Positions 10,541 to 19,246 of a DNA stretch of 64,000 nucleotides are shown here, piece after piece. The notes under the pieces are model-generated. The model saw only the letters and a program-made list of their open reading frames with translations, ran no database searches and was not told the origin of the DNA. Source of the DNA: Marinobacter sp. X15-166B (lineage in GTDB: Bacteria; Pseudomonadota; Gammaproteobacteria; Pseudomonadales; Oleiphilaceae); assembly GCF_001752365.1 (NCBI RefSeq), contig NZ_MEIY01000001.1, positions 3,256,272 to 3,320,271 on the forward strand, in the 5' to 3' direction. Position numbers and translations under genes: made by a program. The stretch's first letter is position 1, and every line of letters begins with the position of its first letter.

Positions 10541-12193
10541 ATGTACGTATATGATGAGCACGACCGGCAGATGCTGGCCGAGCGGGTTGCACAGTTCCGT
10601 GATCAGACTCAACGCGCGCTTGCAGGCGAACTCAGTGAAGAAGAGTTTTTGCCGCTGCGCCTTCAAAACGGCCTGTACGTGCAGCGTTATGCCCCCATGT
10701 TCCGGATAGCCGTGCCCTACGGCATGCTGCGCTCGCAACAACTGCGGCGCCTGGCCCGCATCACCCGGGACTACGACAAAGGCTACGCTCATTTCACCAC
10801 GCGGCAAAACATCCAGCTGAACTGGCCGCAGCTGGAGGAAGTGCCCGATATCCTCGCGGAACTGGCGGAAGTGGAGATGCACGCCAACCAGACCAGTGGC
10901 AACTGCATTCGCAACACCACCACGGATCAGTTTGCCGGGGTCAACAGCGAAGAAGTGACCGACCCCCGCCCCTACTGCGAAATCATTCGCCAGTGGTCGA
11001 CCTACCACCCGGAATTTGCGTACTTGCCGCGCAAATTCAAAATTGCGGTCAATGCATCACCGCACAGTGACCGGGCCGCCATTCAGGTACACGACATCGG
11101 CCTGCAGATCGTGCGCAACGCGGCGGGCGAGCTCGGGTTCAAGGTGTATGTCGGCGGCGGACTCGGGCGCACGCCCATGATCGGCGCGGTAATCCGGGAA
11201 TTTCTGCCGGAGCTGGACCTGATGACCTATCTGGAAGCCATTGTGCGTGTCTACAACCGTTTCGGGCGCCGTGACAACAAGTACAAGGCCCGCATCAAAA
11301 TCCTGGTAAAGGCACTGACGCCGGAGGGTTACCGACAGAAGGTGGAAGAGGAATGGGCGCACATCAAGGATTCACCGACCCGGCTGACCCGCGCCGCCAT
11401 CGACGCCATGAAAAAACACTTCACGGAACCGGCTTACGCCGACCTGGCCGATTGCAGCGACACACTGGCAGAATTGCGTTTCCGTCACAAAACCTTCAAC
11501 GACTGGTTGACCCACAATGTGCACCCCCATAAACGAGCGGGATACGCCATTGTTACCCTTACCCTGAAAAAGACCGGCGTGCCCACCGGGGATGTCACCG
11601 ACCGTCAGCTGGAGCAGATCGCCGATCTGGCTGACGCCTACAGCTTTGGCGAGGTGCGGGTTACCCACGAGCAAAACGTTGTGCTGGCGGATGTGCGTCA
11701 GGACCGGCTGTTTGAGCTGTGGCAGGCGCTCACGCCGCTGGATTTTGCCATTGCCAACCTGAACACGCTCAACGACATGATCTGCTGCCCCGGGGGTGAC
11801 TACTGCTCCCTGGCCAACGCCAAGTCGATTCCCATCGCTGAAGCCATCCAGCGCCGGTTCGACAACCTGGACTTCCTGTACGACCTGGGGCGGATCGACC
11901 TGAACATTTCCGGCTGCATGAATGCCTGCGGGCATCACCATGTGGGTCACATTGGCGTTCTGGGTGTTGATAAAAAAGGGCAGGAGTTCTACCAGATCAG
12001 TCTGGGCGGCTCGTCCCAGCACGACGCCAGTATAGGCAAAATTCTCGGGCCTTCTTTTGCCAGCGAGGCCATGCCCGATGTCGTGGAAAAGATCATCGAC
12101 GTGTATGTCAACAACCGTACCGAGGAGGAGGAGTTTCTGGACACCTACCGCCGTATCGGTATCCAACCGTTCAAGGAGCGTGTATATGCCTGA
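10541..12193 (+). CDS. cysI: Siroheme nitrite/sulfite reductase, hemoprotein (CysI-type)
   Basis: 550 residues with two ferredoxin-like half-domains and two siroheme/4Fe-4S domains. The cluster/siroheme cysteines are Cys416-x5-Cys422 (CPGGDYC) and Cys459-x3-Cys463 (CMNAC); FTTRQNIQLNW and TSGNCIRNTTTD are substrate-side motifs. It reduces sulfite to sulfide by six electrons; the shared family name also covers nitrite reductases. The adjoining DUF934 gene, overlapping by 8 bases, and the absence of nirD or nitrate genes favour assimilatory sulfite reduction. Siroheme would need CobA, encoded at 28.8-29.6 kb. Confidence 0.92.
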   Translation: MYVYDEHDRQMLAERVAQFRDQTQRALAGELSEEEFLPLRLQNGLYVQRYAPMFRIAVPYGMLRSQQLRRLARITRDYDKGYAHFTTRQNIQLNWPQLEEVPDILAELAEVEMHANQTSGNCIRNTTTDQFAGVNSEEVTDPRPYCEIIRQWSTYHPEFAYLPRKFKIAVNASPHSDRAAIQVHDIGLQIVRNAAGELGFKVYVGGGLGRTPMIGAVIREFLPELDLMTYLEAIVRVYNRFGRRDNKYKARIKILVKALTPEGYRQKVEEEWAHIKDSPTRLTRAAIDAMKKHFTEPAYADLADCSDTLAELRFRHKTFNDWLTHNVHPHKRAGYAIVTLTLKKTGVPTGDVTDRQLEQIADLADAYSFGEVRVTHEQNVVLADVRQDRLFELWQALTPLDFAIANLNTLNDMICCPGGDYCSLANAKSIPIAEAIQRRFDNLDFLYDLGRIDLNISGCMNACGHHHVGHIGVLGVDKKGQEFYQISLGGSSQHDASIGKILGPSFASEAMPDVVEKIIDVYVNNRTEEEEFLDTYRRIGIQPFKERVYA

Positions 12194-12686
12194 AGTCATC
12201 AGCAGCCAGGGCGTGATCAGCCACGACGACTGGGTTCTTGTTGAGCGGCCTGCCGAGGGTGAAACCCTCACGCTGCCCTCCGGGCCCGTGCTGGTACCCC
12301 TCGACTACTGGGCCGCCAACGCCGGTGAACTGTCCGGCCGGGGCGACATCGGCGTCTGGCTGGATGGGCATGACGACCCCGACGTGCTGGCAGCATTCGC
12401 CAATGACCTGCCGGTGATCGCCATCAACTTCCCCAAATTCAGCGATGGGCGGGGCTACAGCACGGCCCGGTTGTTGCGGGAACGCCATGGTTACCGGAAC
12501 GACCTGCGCGCCGTGGGGGATGTGCTGCTGGACCAGCTGCAGTTCATGAAGCGTTGCGGGTTCAGCAGTTTTGTGTTGCGGGCGGACAAAGACATTGGCA
12601 AGGCCGCCTCCTGCCTGAATTTCTTCAGCCAGGGCTATCAGGCGGCAACCGATACCGACGAGCCCCTGTTCCGCCGCCGCGCCTGA
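12186..12686 (+). CDS. DUF934-family protein, sulfite reductase partner
   Basis: 166 residues of the DUF934 family. The core GDIGVWLDGHDDPD, INFPKFSDGRGYSTARLLRE and LRAVGDVLLDQLQFMKRCGF is characteristic. The family nearly always follows a CysI-type reductase and has been proposed to support electron delivery or assembly where CysJ is absent; its biochemistry is not settled. It overlaps the reductase stop (ATGCCTGA), so the two are translationally coupled. Confidence 0.88.
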   Translation: MPEVISSQGVISHDDWVLVERPAEGETLTLPSGPVLVPLDYWAANAGELSGRGDIGVWLDGHDDPDVLAAFANDLPVIAINFPKFSDGRGYSTARLLRERHGYRNDLRAVGDVLLDQLQFMKRCGFSSFVLRADKDIGKAASCLNFFSQGYQAATDTDEPLFRRRA

Positions 12687-12692
12687 CCGGTT

Positions 12693-12720
12693 GCGCGGGT
12701 GTCCGCAGGGCCACCCGCGC
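12693..12720. terminator. Stem-loop between convergent DUF934 gene and sohB
   Basis: GCGCGGGTG (12693-12701) pairs with CACCCGCGC (12712-12720) around a 10-base loop, directly after the DUF934 stop and before the end of convergent sohB. There is no T-tract on either side, so it is at best a factor-dependent or bidirectional end. Confidence 0.4.
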
Positions 12721-12743
12721 ACATACCCTCAAACCGCATGAGC

Positions 12744-13805
12744 TCACTGCAGCTTTTGGGTACGAAACAGACTCAACACGCGCAACAGGCTCCGCTCCAG
12801 CGCGGTACTGGCCGCCAACCCCAGTTTTTCAGGCAAACTGCGCTTGTGCTCGAAGCTCACCGCAACGACCTCGGCCCGCTCACAGGCGTCAATCAGGTAT
12901 TCGTCCGAGGTCTTGATTTCATCAATCAGGTTGACCGCCAGGGCTCGCCGGCCAAACCACACATCCCCCGTTGCCACTGCCTCAAGATCCAGCGCGGGGC
13001 GACGCTCGGCCACGTACTCTTTAAACAACCCATGGGTATCTTCCAGATCCGTGAGGAATTTCTCCCGTCCCTTTTCGGTGTTTTCGCCAAAGATGGTCAA
13101 CGTTCGTTTGTGCTCACCAGCGGTCAACACTTCGAAATCCACATCGTTTTTCTTCAGAAAGCGATGGAAGTTAGGCAGCTGGGCCACAACGCCAATGGAA
13201 CCGACGACCGCGAATGGTGAGGCAACAATACGGTCGGCCACACAGGCCATCATGTAACCGCCGCTGGCCGCTACCTTGTCGACACAGGCTGTCAGGGCAA
13301 TGCCCTTACTGCGGATGCGGTCCAACTGGGCGGCCGCCAGACCGTAGGCGTGGACCAGGCCACCACCGCTTTGCAGACGCACCACCACTTCGTCCGTCCC
13401 GGCCTCGGCCACACTCAGCACCCCGGTAATGGCGCGCCGCAGGGTATCGGTTTCACTGGCTTTGATATCGCCGTCAAAATCAAGCACGAATACCCGGGGC
13501 TTTTTGGGTGGGCTGGCCTGCCCCTCTGACTGGCGTTTGTTGGCTTTGGCTGCCGCTTTTTTCTCTTTTTTCTGGCGTTTCAGCCACTGCTTGCGCTCAT
13601 CGGCACTCAGCATCCGGGCCTGGATCTCCTCCCGCAGCTTGCGGTATGTGTCGTTCAGGCGGCGCACCCGCAACTCGCCCTCTTTGTCGCCGTCACTCTT
13701 GTGCTTGTGAGCCACTGATACCAGGGCAGATACCACAATGAGGACGGCAACGACCAAGGTGGTGGTTTTGGCGATGAATAACCCAAACTCTGTCAAAAAT
13801 TCCAA
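12744..13805 (-). CDS. sohB: Inner-membrane S49 peptidase SohB
   Basis: 353 residues, the usual SohB length. An N-terminal transmembrane helix (about 10-32) is followed by a charged Lys/Glu linker (40-100) and the S49 protease domain. The catalytic pair is Ser181 (AASGGYMM) and Lys233 (EHKRTLT), matching the Ser-Lys dyad of this family. The active site faces the periplasm and the enzyme degrades membrane or exported peptides; SohB can suppress degP defects in E. coli. It stands alone between convergent and divergent neighbours. Confidence 0.95.
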   Translation of the reverse strand: MEFLTEFGLFIAKTTTLVVAVLIVVSALVSVAHKHKSDGDKEGELRVRRLNDTYRKLREEIQARMLSADERKQWLKRQKKEKKAAAKANKRQSEGQASPPKKPRVFVLDFDGDIKASETDTLRRAITGVLSVAEAGTDEVVVRLQSGGGLVHAYGLAAAQLDRIRSKGIALTACVDKVAASGGYMMACVADRIVASPFAVVGSIGVVAQLPNFHRFLKKNDVDFEVLTAGEHKRTLTIFGENTEKGREKFLTDLEDTHGLFKEYVAERRPALDLEAVATGDVWFGRRALAVNLIDEIKTSDEYLIDACERAEVVAVSFEHKRSLPEKLGLAASTALERSLLRVLSLFRTQKLQ

Positions 13806-13935
13806 AGTGCTTCTCCAGTTGAAGAGTCATACAGCGAGAGCACGATTGTAACTGAGGCGTCCGGTGGAACAAGCGCTCCGGAATTGTAATTTTGCAGACC
13901 CGCATCAAAAAATTAAAACAAGCGTTCGATCAAGC

Positions 13936-13965
13936 TTGACAGGCGTCCCTTCCTCACCCTAAAGT
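13936..13965 (+). promoter_or_regulatory. Putative promoter of the SCP2-domain gene
   Basis: A perfect TTGACA at 13936-13941 is followed after 18 bases by TAAAGT (13960-13965, four of six consensus bases), 65 bases upstream of the start codon. Confidence 0.4.
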
Positions 13966-14029
13966 CGAATTGTTGCTAACCAGCAAACATACACCCCGGC
14001 ACATGCCAACCAGTCAAAAAGGTAAAAGA

Positions 14030-14344
14030 ATGTCTGTAGCTCAGGTATTTGAAAAATTGGAAAAGAACTTCAACCCAGACGCGGCTGCAGGCCAGGATCT
14101 GATTTTCCAGTTTGATATTGAAGACGACAAGGTCTACCACCTGGCCATCAAAGATCGCACCTGCGCATTGGTTGAAGGCCCGAGCGATGACCCTTCGGTA
14201 ACCCTGATTATGAATTCGGAAACGCTTCAGGGGATTGTGTCTGGCGAGACCGACGGCATGCAGGCCTTCATGTCGGGTCAGTTGCGTGCAGAAGGCGATA
14301 TGATGCTGGCAACCAAGCTGGGCGAACTGTTCGACATGGGCTAG
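14030..14344 (+). CDS. SCP2 sterol-binding domain protein
   Basis: 104 residues making one SCP2 domain: FQFDIEDDKVYHLAIKD, SDDPSVTLIMNSETLQGIVSGETDGMQAFMSGQLRAEGDM. The domain has a hydrophobic tunnel that binds lipids or acyl-CoA in other organisms; in bacteria such stand-alone proteins are usually of unknown function. It has no signal peptide, so it is cytoplasmic. I use the ATG at 14030 because the fold starts there; the upstream residues look untranslated. It has its own terminator and probably its own promoter. Confidence 0.88.
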   Translation: MSVAQVFEKLEKNFNPDAAAGQDLIFQFDIEDDKVYHLAIKDRTCALVEGPSDDPSVTLIMNSETLQGIVSGETDGMQAFMSGQLRAEGDMMLATKLGELFDMG

Positions 14345-14371
14345 GCCGCGAGCCACGGGTCACCCGCTGAA

Positions 14372-14398
14372 AACCCTGCCGATCGGCAGGGTTTTTTG
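14372..14398 (+). terminator. Rho-independent terminator after the SCP2 gene
   Basis: ACCCTGCC-GATC-GGCAGGGT is followed by a run of T (14392-14397). It lies between convergent SCP2 and fimL genes and may also stop fimL transcripts, although the opposite-strand T-run is short. Confidence 0.85.
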
Positions 14399-14415
14399 TT
14401 TCTGGGGGGCGGTAC

Positions 14416-16122
14416 TCAGAGCAGAGCGTCGTCCAACGCCGCCGCCGCCAGGGTGAGCAGTTTCGGATTGGATTCCACGTGGGCACCTAGCCCCTCGATG
14501 TAATACTCCAGCGATGTCAATGCATCCGCCAGCGCCTCAAGTACCATGCCATTCGGTGGCTCTTCGGTATCCAGCAGTTTTTTCTGAATGGCCCGGGCAA
14601 CCCGTTCCACCGTCTCGGCGGCGGAGGGATCGCCCGCCATCTGCAAGCCCCCCCACACGCTGTGCAGAGTCGCCGGCAGATTCGCCAGGTGCAGCTTGTC
14701 GTAGTCGGTATCAACGTAGGCGGTGATCGCGCGCTTGGCCAGTGTGAGTGCGTCTTTGGCTTCGTCAGACACCACCAACAGGGCTTCGTTGAAATACACC
14801 GAGTGCTGACGGGAGTTACGGGCCTCGGCCAGAGCGTCCGATTCAGAGGTGACCCCGCGATTCAGCATCTGCAGTATGGCGCTTTCAATATCCAGCACCG
14901 CATCCGCCAGCGAATAGAGCTCCCGCTCCGCCGGCAGGCGGGATTCCGCCTCCCACTGGCGCAATTTGGCGGCTTCGCGGCGCGCCACCTCGGACAGCTG
15001 ATTGAGGTCCACCATCAGCAGGGTGTTCGACATGCGATCCAGCGCCATGGCAATGATGCTCAATTCCGCCAGATCCGGTTCGATCCCCCGCTCGATGATG
15101 TCAAGCTTATCCTTAAGTTGATTCAGCTCTTCCTGCAGCGCCGCAGACAGCGATTTCAGTACGTCCACTCCGGGGCCGTACAAACGTTTGCTGTGGGCCT
15201 CAAACTGGGTATCCGTGTATTCGGCCGGCGTCAGATCGAACGCGTGCAATACCGCGACCACCTCCGGGTTGGTCGAGCCACTGCGGTAGAGAAGATAGAC
15301 CAGATCCCGGATCAGAGATTCCGGCGCCTCTTTGGCGCTGGCCGCCTGACCGACGTAGATCACTTCACGGGCACAGCTTTCGATGCGCATCAGCATGCGC
15401 TTGCGGGCCTTGCTGATGACCATGGAGCGGTCCAGCATGGTGTCCATCACGGTGGCCAGCAAGCCCCACATCTGCGCCATGGGGGTTCCCGCACACAAAC
15501 GGGCAAAACCGCGGGCGGCACGACCAATCAGACGTTTGTTGACCTGATCGTCCCGTTCGCGCAACGCGCCGAGCAGGCCAACCTGGTAAGTCAGCCGCAT
15601 CCGGCGGGCCAACATCTCATGCGCATCCCGGCCAGCGGTCATTGGGGACAGCCCCAGACCGGCACAGAAGTCCGGGCGTTTGTTCAGGTCGATATCAAAA
15701 AACCAGGACTCGGGGTAGGGTTGCGCCTTGCGAGCTTCCCGCAGATCGTTGATGACCGGCAACAGGAGTTCGGGATGATCGACCCGCTGCTGATGATAAT
15801 ACTCAACGTATCTCTGCAGAATAAACAGGGCACTGTTCAGCGAAGTGAGGAGGATGTTCTTGTCGTCATTGGCGCCCACGGGCACGTCATTGGCCAGAGC
15901 CACGGTTTCCTGGCACAGCAGGGTGCCACCCCGCAACTCGATGAGAACGAATATGCCTCGTAACTGGTTCAGGTAGTCGACGCAGTTTTGTAAGTCCTCG
16001 CCGCTTTCCCGGTTATCCTGGAACCGGTCCAGGCTCATCCCGGCATGCTTGATGGTCTGTTCAATTTCACTTTTGACCAGATCAAACGATTGCGGTCTGG
16101 TGGCTAAAGATGATTGAACCAT
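14416..16122 (-). CDS. fimL: FimL, type IV pilus/twitching regulator related to ChpA N-terminus
   Basis: 568 residues, near the length I recall for P. aeruginosa FimL (about 556). The protein is helical and soluble, with the ChpA-like, Hpt-fold-derived regions (MSLDRFQDN, LRGIFVLIELRGGTLLCQE, LHLANLPATLHSVWGGLQMAG) but no phosphorylatable histidine motif or kinase domain. In Pseudomonas FimL promotes polar pilus assembly and cAMP signalling with FimV and PilG. The start is the ATG at 16122, preceded by AGGA; the in-frame extension to 16272 has no family support. Its dnaQ/rnhA neighbourhood is as in Pseudomonas. Confidence 0.85.
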   Translation of the reverse strand: MVQSSLATRPQSFDLVKSEIEQTIKHAGMSLDRFQDNRESGEDLQNCVDYLNQLRGIFVLIELRGGTLLCQETVALANDVPVGANDDKNILLTSLNSALFILQRYVEYYHQQRVDHPELLLPVINDLREARKAQPYPESWFFDIDLNKRPDFCAGLGLSPMTAGRDAHEMLARRMRLTYQVGLLGALRERDDQVNKRLIGRAARGFARLCAGTPMAQMWGLLATVMDTMLDRSMVISKARKRMLMRIESCAREVIYVGQAASAKEAPESLIRDLVYLLYRSGSTNPEVVAVLHAFDLTPAEYTDTQFEAHSKRLYGPGVDVLKSLSAALQEELNQLKDKLDIIERGIEPDLAELSIIAMALDRMSNTLLMVDLNQLSEVARREAAKLRQWEAESRLPAERELYSLADAVLDIESAILQMLNRGVTSESDALAEARNSRQHSVYFNEALLVVSDEAKDALTLAKRAITAYVDTDYDKLHLANLPATLHSVWGGLQMAGDPSAAETVERVARAIQKKLLDTEEPPNGMVLEALADALTSLEYYIEGLGAHVESNPKLLTLAAAALDDALL

Positions 16123-16296
16123 ACACACGTCCTGTTTTGATGCACTGGCCGTTTCGTTGCTGGCTGCGGAGGTATCAACGTACGGAAATTTATGGAAAAC
16201 AAAGAACTGACGACTACTTATAGCACAAAACACCCGTTCCTCAAGACGCCGGAAGTGTAACAATACGTACACTAATACACAGGTCTCGGTTTGCGG

Positions 16297-17001
16297 CTAT
16301 TCAGGGAGCCTGGACCACAGGGTTTCCCCCGCGACTTTCTCAATCACCGCCAGCAACTTGTCATGCGCTTCGATTTCGCTGCTGTCTGCCCGCAACACCG
16401 GCAAAGGCTTACGGTCCGCGGGCAGACGTCTGACCTGCGACCCGCCCTCACCGTTTGCGGAGCCGGCGTCCAGGGAAAGCGCGGTCTGCCCCCCGGTCAA
16501 CAGCAGATAGACATCGGCCAGAATCTCCGCATCCAGCAATGCGCCGTGCAGTTCCCGGGCGCTGTTATCCACTCCGTAACGCTTACACAGCGCATCCAGA
16601 CTGTTTCTTTGTCCGGGGTATTTGGCCCGCGCAATGGCGAGGGTATCGACAATGCCGCAGTGGTCGGCGGTTTTTAAGCCCGATGGCAGACGGGCAAACT
16701 CTGCGTCCATGAATCCCACGTCAAACGCGGCGTTGTGGATGACCAGCTCGGCCCCTTTGATAAACGCGAAGAATTCATCCGCCACATCCTTGAACAAGGG
16801 CTTGTCCCGCAGGTATTCATCGGTGATGCCGTGAACGGCCACCGCTTCCGCTTCCACCTCCCGCTCAGGGTTGATGTACACGTGATAGTGGCGCCCGGTC
16901 AGCCGCCGTTCCACCAGTTCCACACACCCGATTTCGATGATGCGGTGTCCCGCGGCGGGATCAATACCTGTGGTTTCGGTATCCAGTACAATTTGTCTCA
17001 T
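16297..17001 (-). CDS. dnaQ: DNA polymerase III epsilon subunit (3'-5' proofreading exonuclease)
   Basis: 234 residues. Exo I is VLDTETTG with Asp7 and Glu9, Exo II lies in ELVIHNAAFDVGFMD, and the Exo III-epsilon region is near SLDALCKRYGVDNSAREL-HGALLDAE. The C-terminal tail binds the alpha subunit. DnaQ proofreads chromosomal replication. It lies 14 bases downstream of rnhA on the same strand, the reverse-oriented pair familiar from other gammaproteobacteria. Confidence 0.97.
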   Translation of the reverse strand: MRQIVLDTETTGIDPAAGHRIIEIGCVELVERRLTGRHYHVYINPEREVEAEAVAVHGITDEYLRDKPLFKDVADEFFAFIKGAELVIHNAAFDVGFMDAEFARLPSGLKTADHCGIVDTLAIARAKYPGQRNSLDALCKRYGVDNSARELHGALLDAEILADVYLLLTGGQTALSLDAGSANGEGGSQVRRLPADRKPLPVLRADSSEIEAHDKLLAVIEKVAGETLWSRLPE

Positions 17002-17015
17002 AATGTTGCCACCTC

Positions 17016-17477
17016 CTACCCGTTCACCAGCTCTTCCACACCACGGTTGGCCAGTTCATCGGCCAGTTCGTTGTCCGGCACACCGGAATGCCCCTTCACC
17101 CAATGCCAGTTGACCTGGTGCCGATGCACCGCAGCATCGAGTTGTTTCCACAAATCTTCGTTTTTCACCGGTTTTTTGGCGGCGGTTTTCCAGCCATTTT
17201 TTTTCCAGCCGCTCATCCATTCGGTGATACCTTTGCGCACGTACTGGGAATCGGTGTACAGCGCCACCCGGCAACTGCGGGTCAGGGCATTCAACCCCTT
17301 AATGGCCGCCATCAGTTCCATGCGGTTATTAGTGGTATTACGCTCACCCCCATGCAGCGTTTTCATGGCGGTTCCGAAACGCAGTACAACGCCCCACCCG
17401 CCGGCACCGGGATTGCCCTTGCAGGCACCATCTGTGTAAATCACCACCTCATCGGTGTTCACTGCTTTATCTGTCAT
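17016..17477 (-). CDS. rnhA: Ribonuclease HI
   Basis: 153 residues, like E. coli RNase HI (155). The acidic active-site residues are visible: Asp16 in [11 protein letters not shown], Glu in NNRMELMAA, Asp in ALYTDSQYV and a later Asp in the GVPDNELAD block with His in VKGHSG. It cleaves RNA in RNA-DNA hybrids. The start at 17477 overlaps the methyltransferase gene end by 11 bases; ATG 17489 is an alternative. An eight-A run (AAA AAA AAT) within the gene is in frame. Confidence 0.96.
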   Translation of the reverse strand: MTDKAVNTDEVVIYTDGACKGNPGAGGWGVVLRFGTAMKTLHGGERNTTNNRMELMAAIKGLNALTRSCRVALYTDSQYVRKGITEWMSGWKKNGWKTAAKKPVKNEDLWKQLDAAVHRHQVNWHWVKGHSGVPDNELADELANRGVEELVNG

Positions 17478-18252
17478 TACTGCTCTCATTGGTTCTGGAG
17501 TGGCGGGCCGACACACTGATTGCACCTGGCATCGCCACCACGTTGTTCCGCCGCCATGCCTGCCGGGTTCTGGTCGAGGCATACACGCGCTTGGTGGCAA
17601 GGATACAGTAATAAGCACCGACAGGGAGAACACGAGCGCACCAATTCCGTTCCGTTGCCTCGGGCCGGGTCGCCGTGTGACTGCGTTGGAGCGGTGGCCG
17701 TAAAAAGAAAGTGTCCGACGACTCAACCTGAAAATCGAGCAGACTCAACCAATCTTCCATGCGCGAACGCATGATGAAGCGCGCCCCCCAGGGCCCCCGG
17801 TGACTGCGGGAAACCAACCGACGGAGTCCCCACAGACTGAGCGGATTGAATCCGAACACCAGCAGCTGGCCGCCGCCCCGCATGACCCGGCTGGCCTCCC
17901 GGATGACCTGATGCGGGTAGGCGGAAAAATCCGCCGTATGATGGAGTATCACCAGATCAATGGAGTCATTTGGAAAAGGCAATTCGTCGGCGTCGCACAC
18001 GGCAACACCCTCAGGCAAATCCGGACTCCATTCCGGGGTGGTCACAATTTTTTGGGTGAAATCGGTGCTGCCGGCCAAGGGCAAGCGATGACTGACTCCT
18101 ACCTGGAGCTGGCGGGCAGCCGGTGGTATCTGCTCGAGCTTGGTGTCTATGCATTGGCGCTGGTCGGCCAGTAACGCACGGCCAAGCGAAGTCTGGAACC
18201 AATGCTCAAAACTGCGGTGTCGTTCTGGATAGCTCATCAGTTCTCTGTTCAT
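17467..18252 (-). CDS. Class I SAM-dependent methyltransferase
   Basis: 261 residues with a methyltransferase type 11 core: [55 protein letters not shown] contains the motif II-IV region, whereas the N-terminal SAM loop is a weak variant. It occupies the conserved place between rnhA and gloB, where a YafS-type methyltransferase is found in related genomes. The substrate is unknown. It is divergent from gloB and overlaps rnhA by 11 bases. Confidence 0.82.
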   Translation of the reverse strand: MNRELMSYPERHRSFEHWFQTSLGRALLADQRQCIDTKLEQIPPAARQLQVGVSHRLPLAGSTDFTQKIVTTPEWSPDLPEGVAVCDADELPFPNDSIDLVILHHTADFSAYPHQVIREASRVMRGGGQLLVFGFNPLSLWGLRRLVSRSHRGPWGARFIMRSRMEDWLSLLDFQVESSDTFFLRPPLQRSHTATRPEATERNWCARVLPVGAYYCILATKRVYASTRTRQAWRRNNVVAMPGAISVSARHSRTNESSNDR

Positions 18253-18340
18253 GGTGCGGTCCCGGTTGGGTTAGAAGCGCGGTTGCTCTATGATAGCAAT
18301 CAATTCCATACACCACACTCAGGCTCTTATGGTGAAGGCT

Positions 18341-19135
18341 ATGCTGACGATCACTCCCATTCCCGCATTCAAGGACAATTACATCTGGTGTCTCAGTCAG
18401 GGGGAATCTAGGAGGGCTCTGGTGGTTGATCCCGGGCAATCTGAGCAGGTCATACAACATCTTGCGGAGCACGACCTGATTCTTGATACCATTCTGATCA
18501 CCCACCATCATCCGGACCACACCGGAGGTGTGCAGGCTCTGGTCGCGGCCTTGTCACCGGAGCGGGTGGTGGGCCCGGCAGACTCGCCCTTCACCGGCAT
18601 CGACACCCCGGTGCGTTCCGGCGACACCCTCGACTGGCATGGGATGAGTTTCAGGGTCATGGCCGTACCGGGCCACACCCTGGACCATATCGCCTTTTAT
18701 TCCGACCAGAAGGTCGCTGACCGGCCCGTGTTGTTTTGTGGAGATACCCTGTTTATCTGCGGCTGTGGCCGCTTGTTCGAAGGCACTCCTGCCCAAATGA
18801 GGCAGTCGCTGAGCAAGCTCAGAGATTTGCCGGACGAGACGGCGGTGTACTGTACCCACGAATACACCCTGGCGAACCTGAAATTTGCGCGCCACTGGCT
18901 ACCGGACGACGCCGCACTCGCCGAATTTGAGGCCGAATGCATTGCCCTCCGAGACCGGCACCTACCGACCGTGCCGGGGGTTCTGGGGCGGGAAAAACGA
19001 CTGAACCCGTTTCTGAGATGGGACGACGACGCCGTTATTGAGGCCGCGAAAGCTTACGGCGCCAAGCATCAGTTGACCGTGGACAGCGCGGACTCCGTGT
19101 TGGCCGCTGTGCGCCACGGTAAAGATCAGTTCTGA
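18341..19135 (+). CDS. gloB: Hydroxyacylglutathione hydrolase (glyoxalase II)
   Basis: 264 residues of the metallo-beta-lactamase fold. The binuclear metal motif is [10 protein letters not shown]; further ligands are His in VPGHTLDHI, Asp in [17 protein letters not shown] and His in THEYTLAN. The C-terminal HAGH domain ([12 protein letters not shown]) binds the glutathione thioester. It hydrolyses S-D-lactoylglutathione in methylglyoxal detoxification. ATG 18341 puts [10 protein letters not shown] at the usual place near the N-terminus; ATG 18329 is possible. Confidence 0.96.
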   Translation: MLTITPIPAFKDNYIWCLSQGESRRALVVDPGQSEQVIQHLAEHDLILDTILITHHHPDHTGGVQALVAALSPERVVGPADSPFTGIDTPVRSGDTLDWHGMSFRVMAVPGHTLDHIAFYSDQKVADRPVLFCGDTLFICGCGRLFEGTPAQMRQSLSKLRDLPDETAVYCTHEYTLANLKFARHWLPDDAALAEFEAECIALRDRHLPTVPGVLGREKRLNPFLRWDDDAVIEAAKAYGAKHQLTVDSADSVLAAVRHGKDQF

Positions 19136-19246
19136 TCCCGGTTACACAACCTGTCAGGGCGGTAACACTGGGCGTGTTGCTCCGTTATAGCGGTTCACCT
19201 AGAATCCATGCCGTTTCCTAACGTATGAATTGTCGGAAGAATGTTT

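Noticed and set aside
14662..15963. 433-codon open frame antisense to fimL
   Set aside because: Rich in His/Gln/Arg from reversed fimL codons and without domains; fimL matches a family in length and place.
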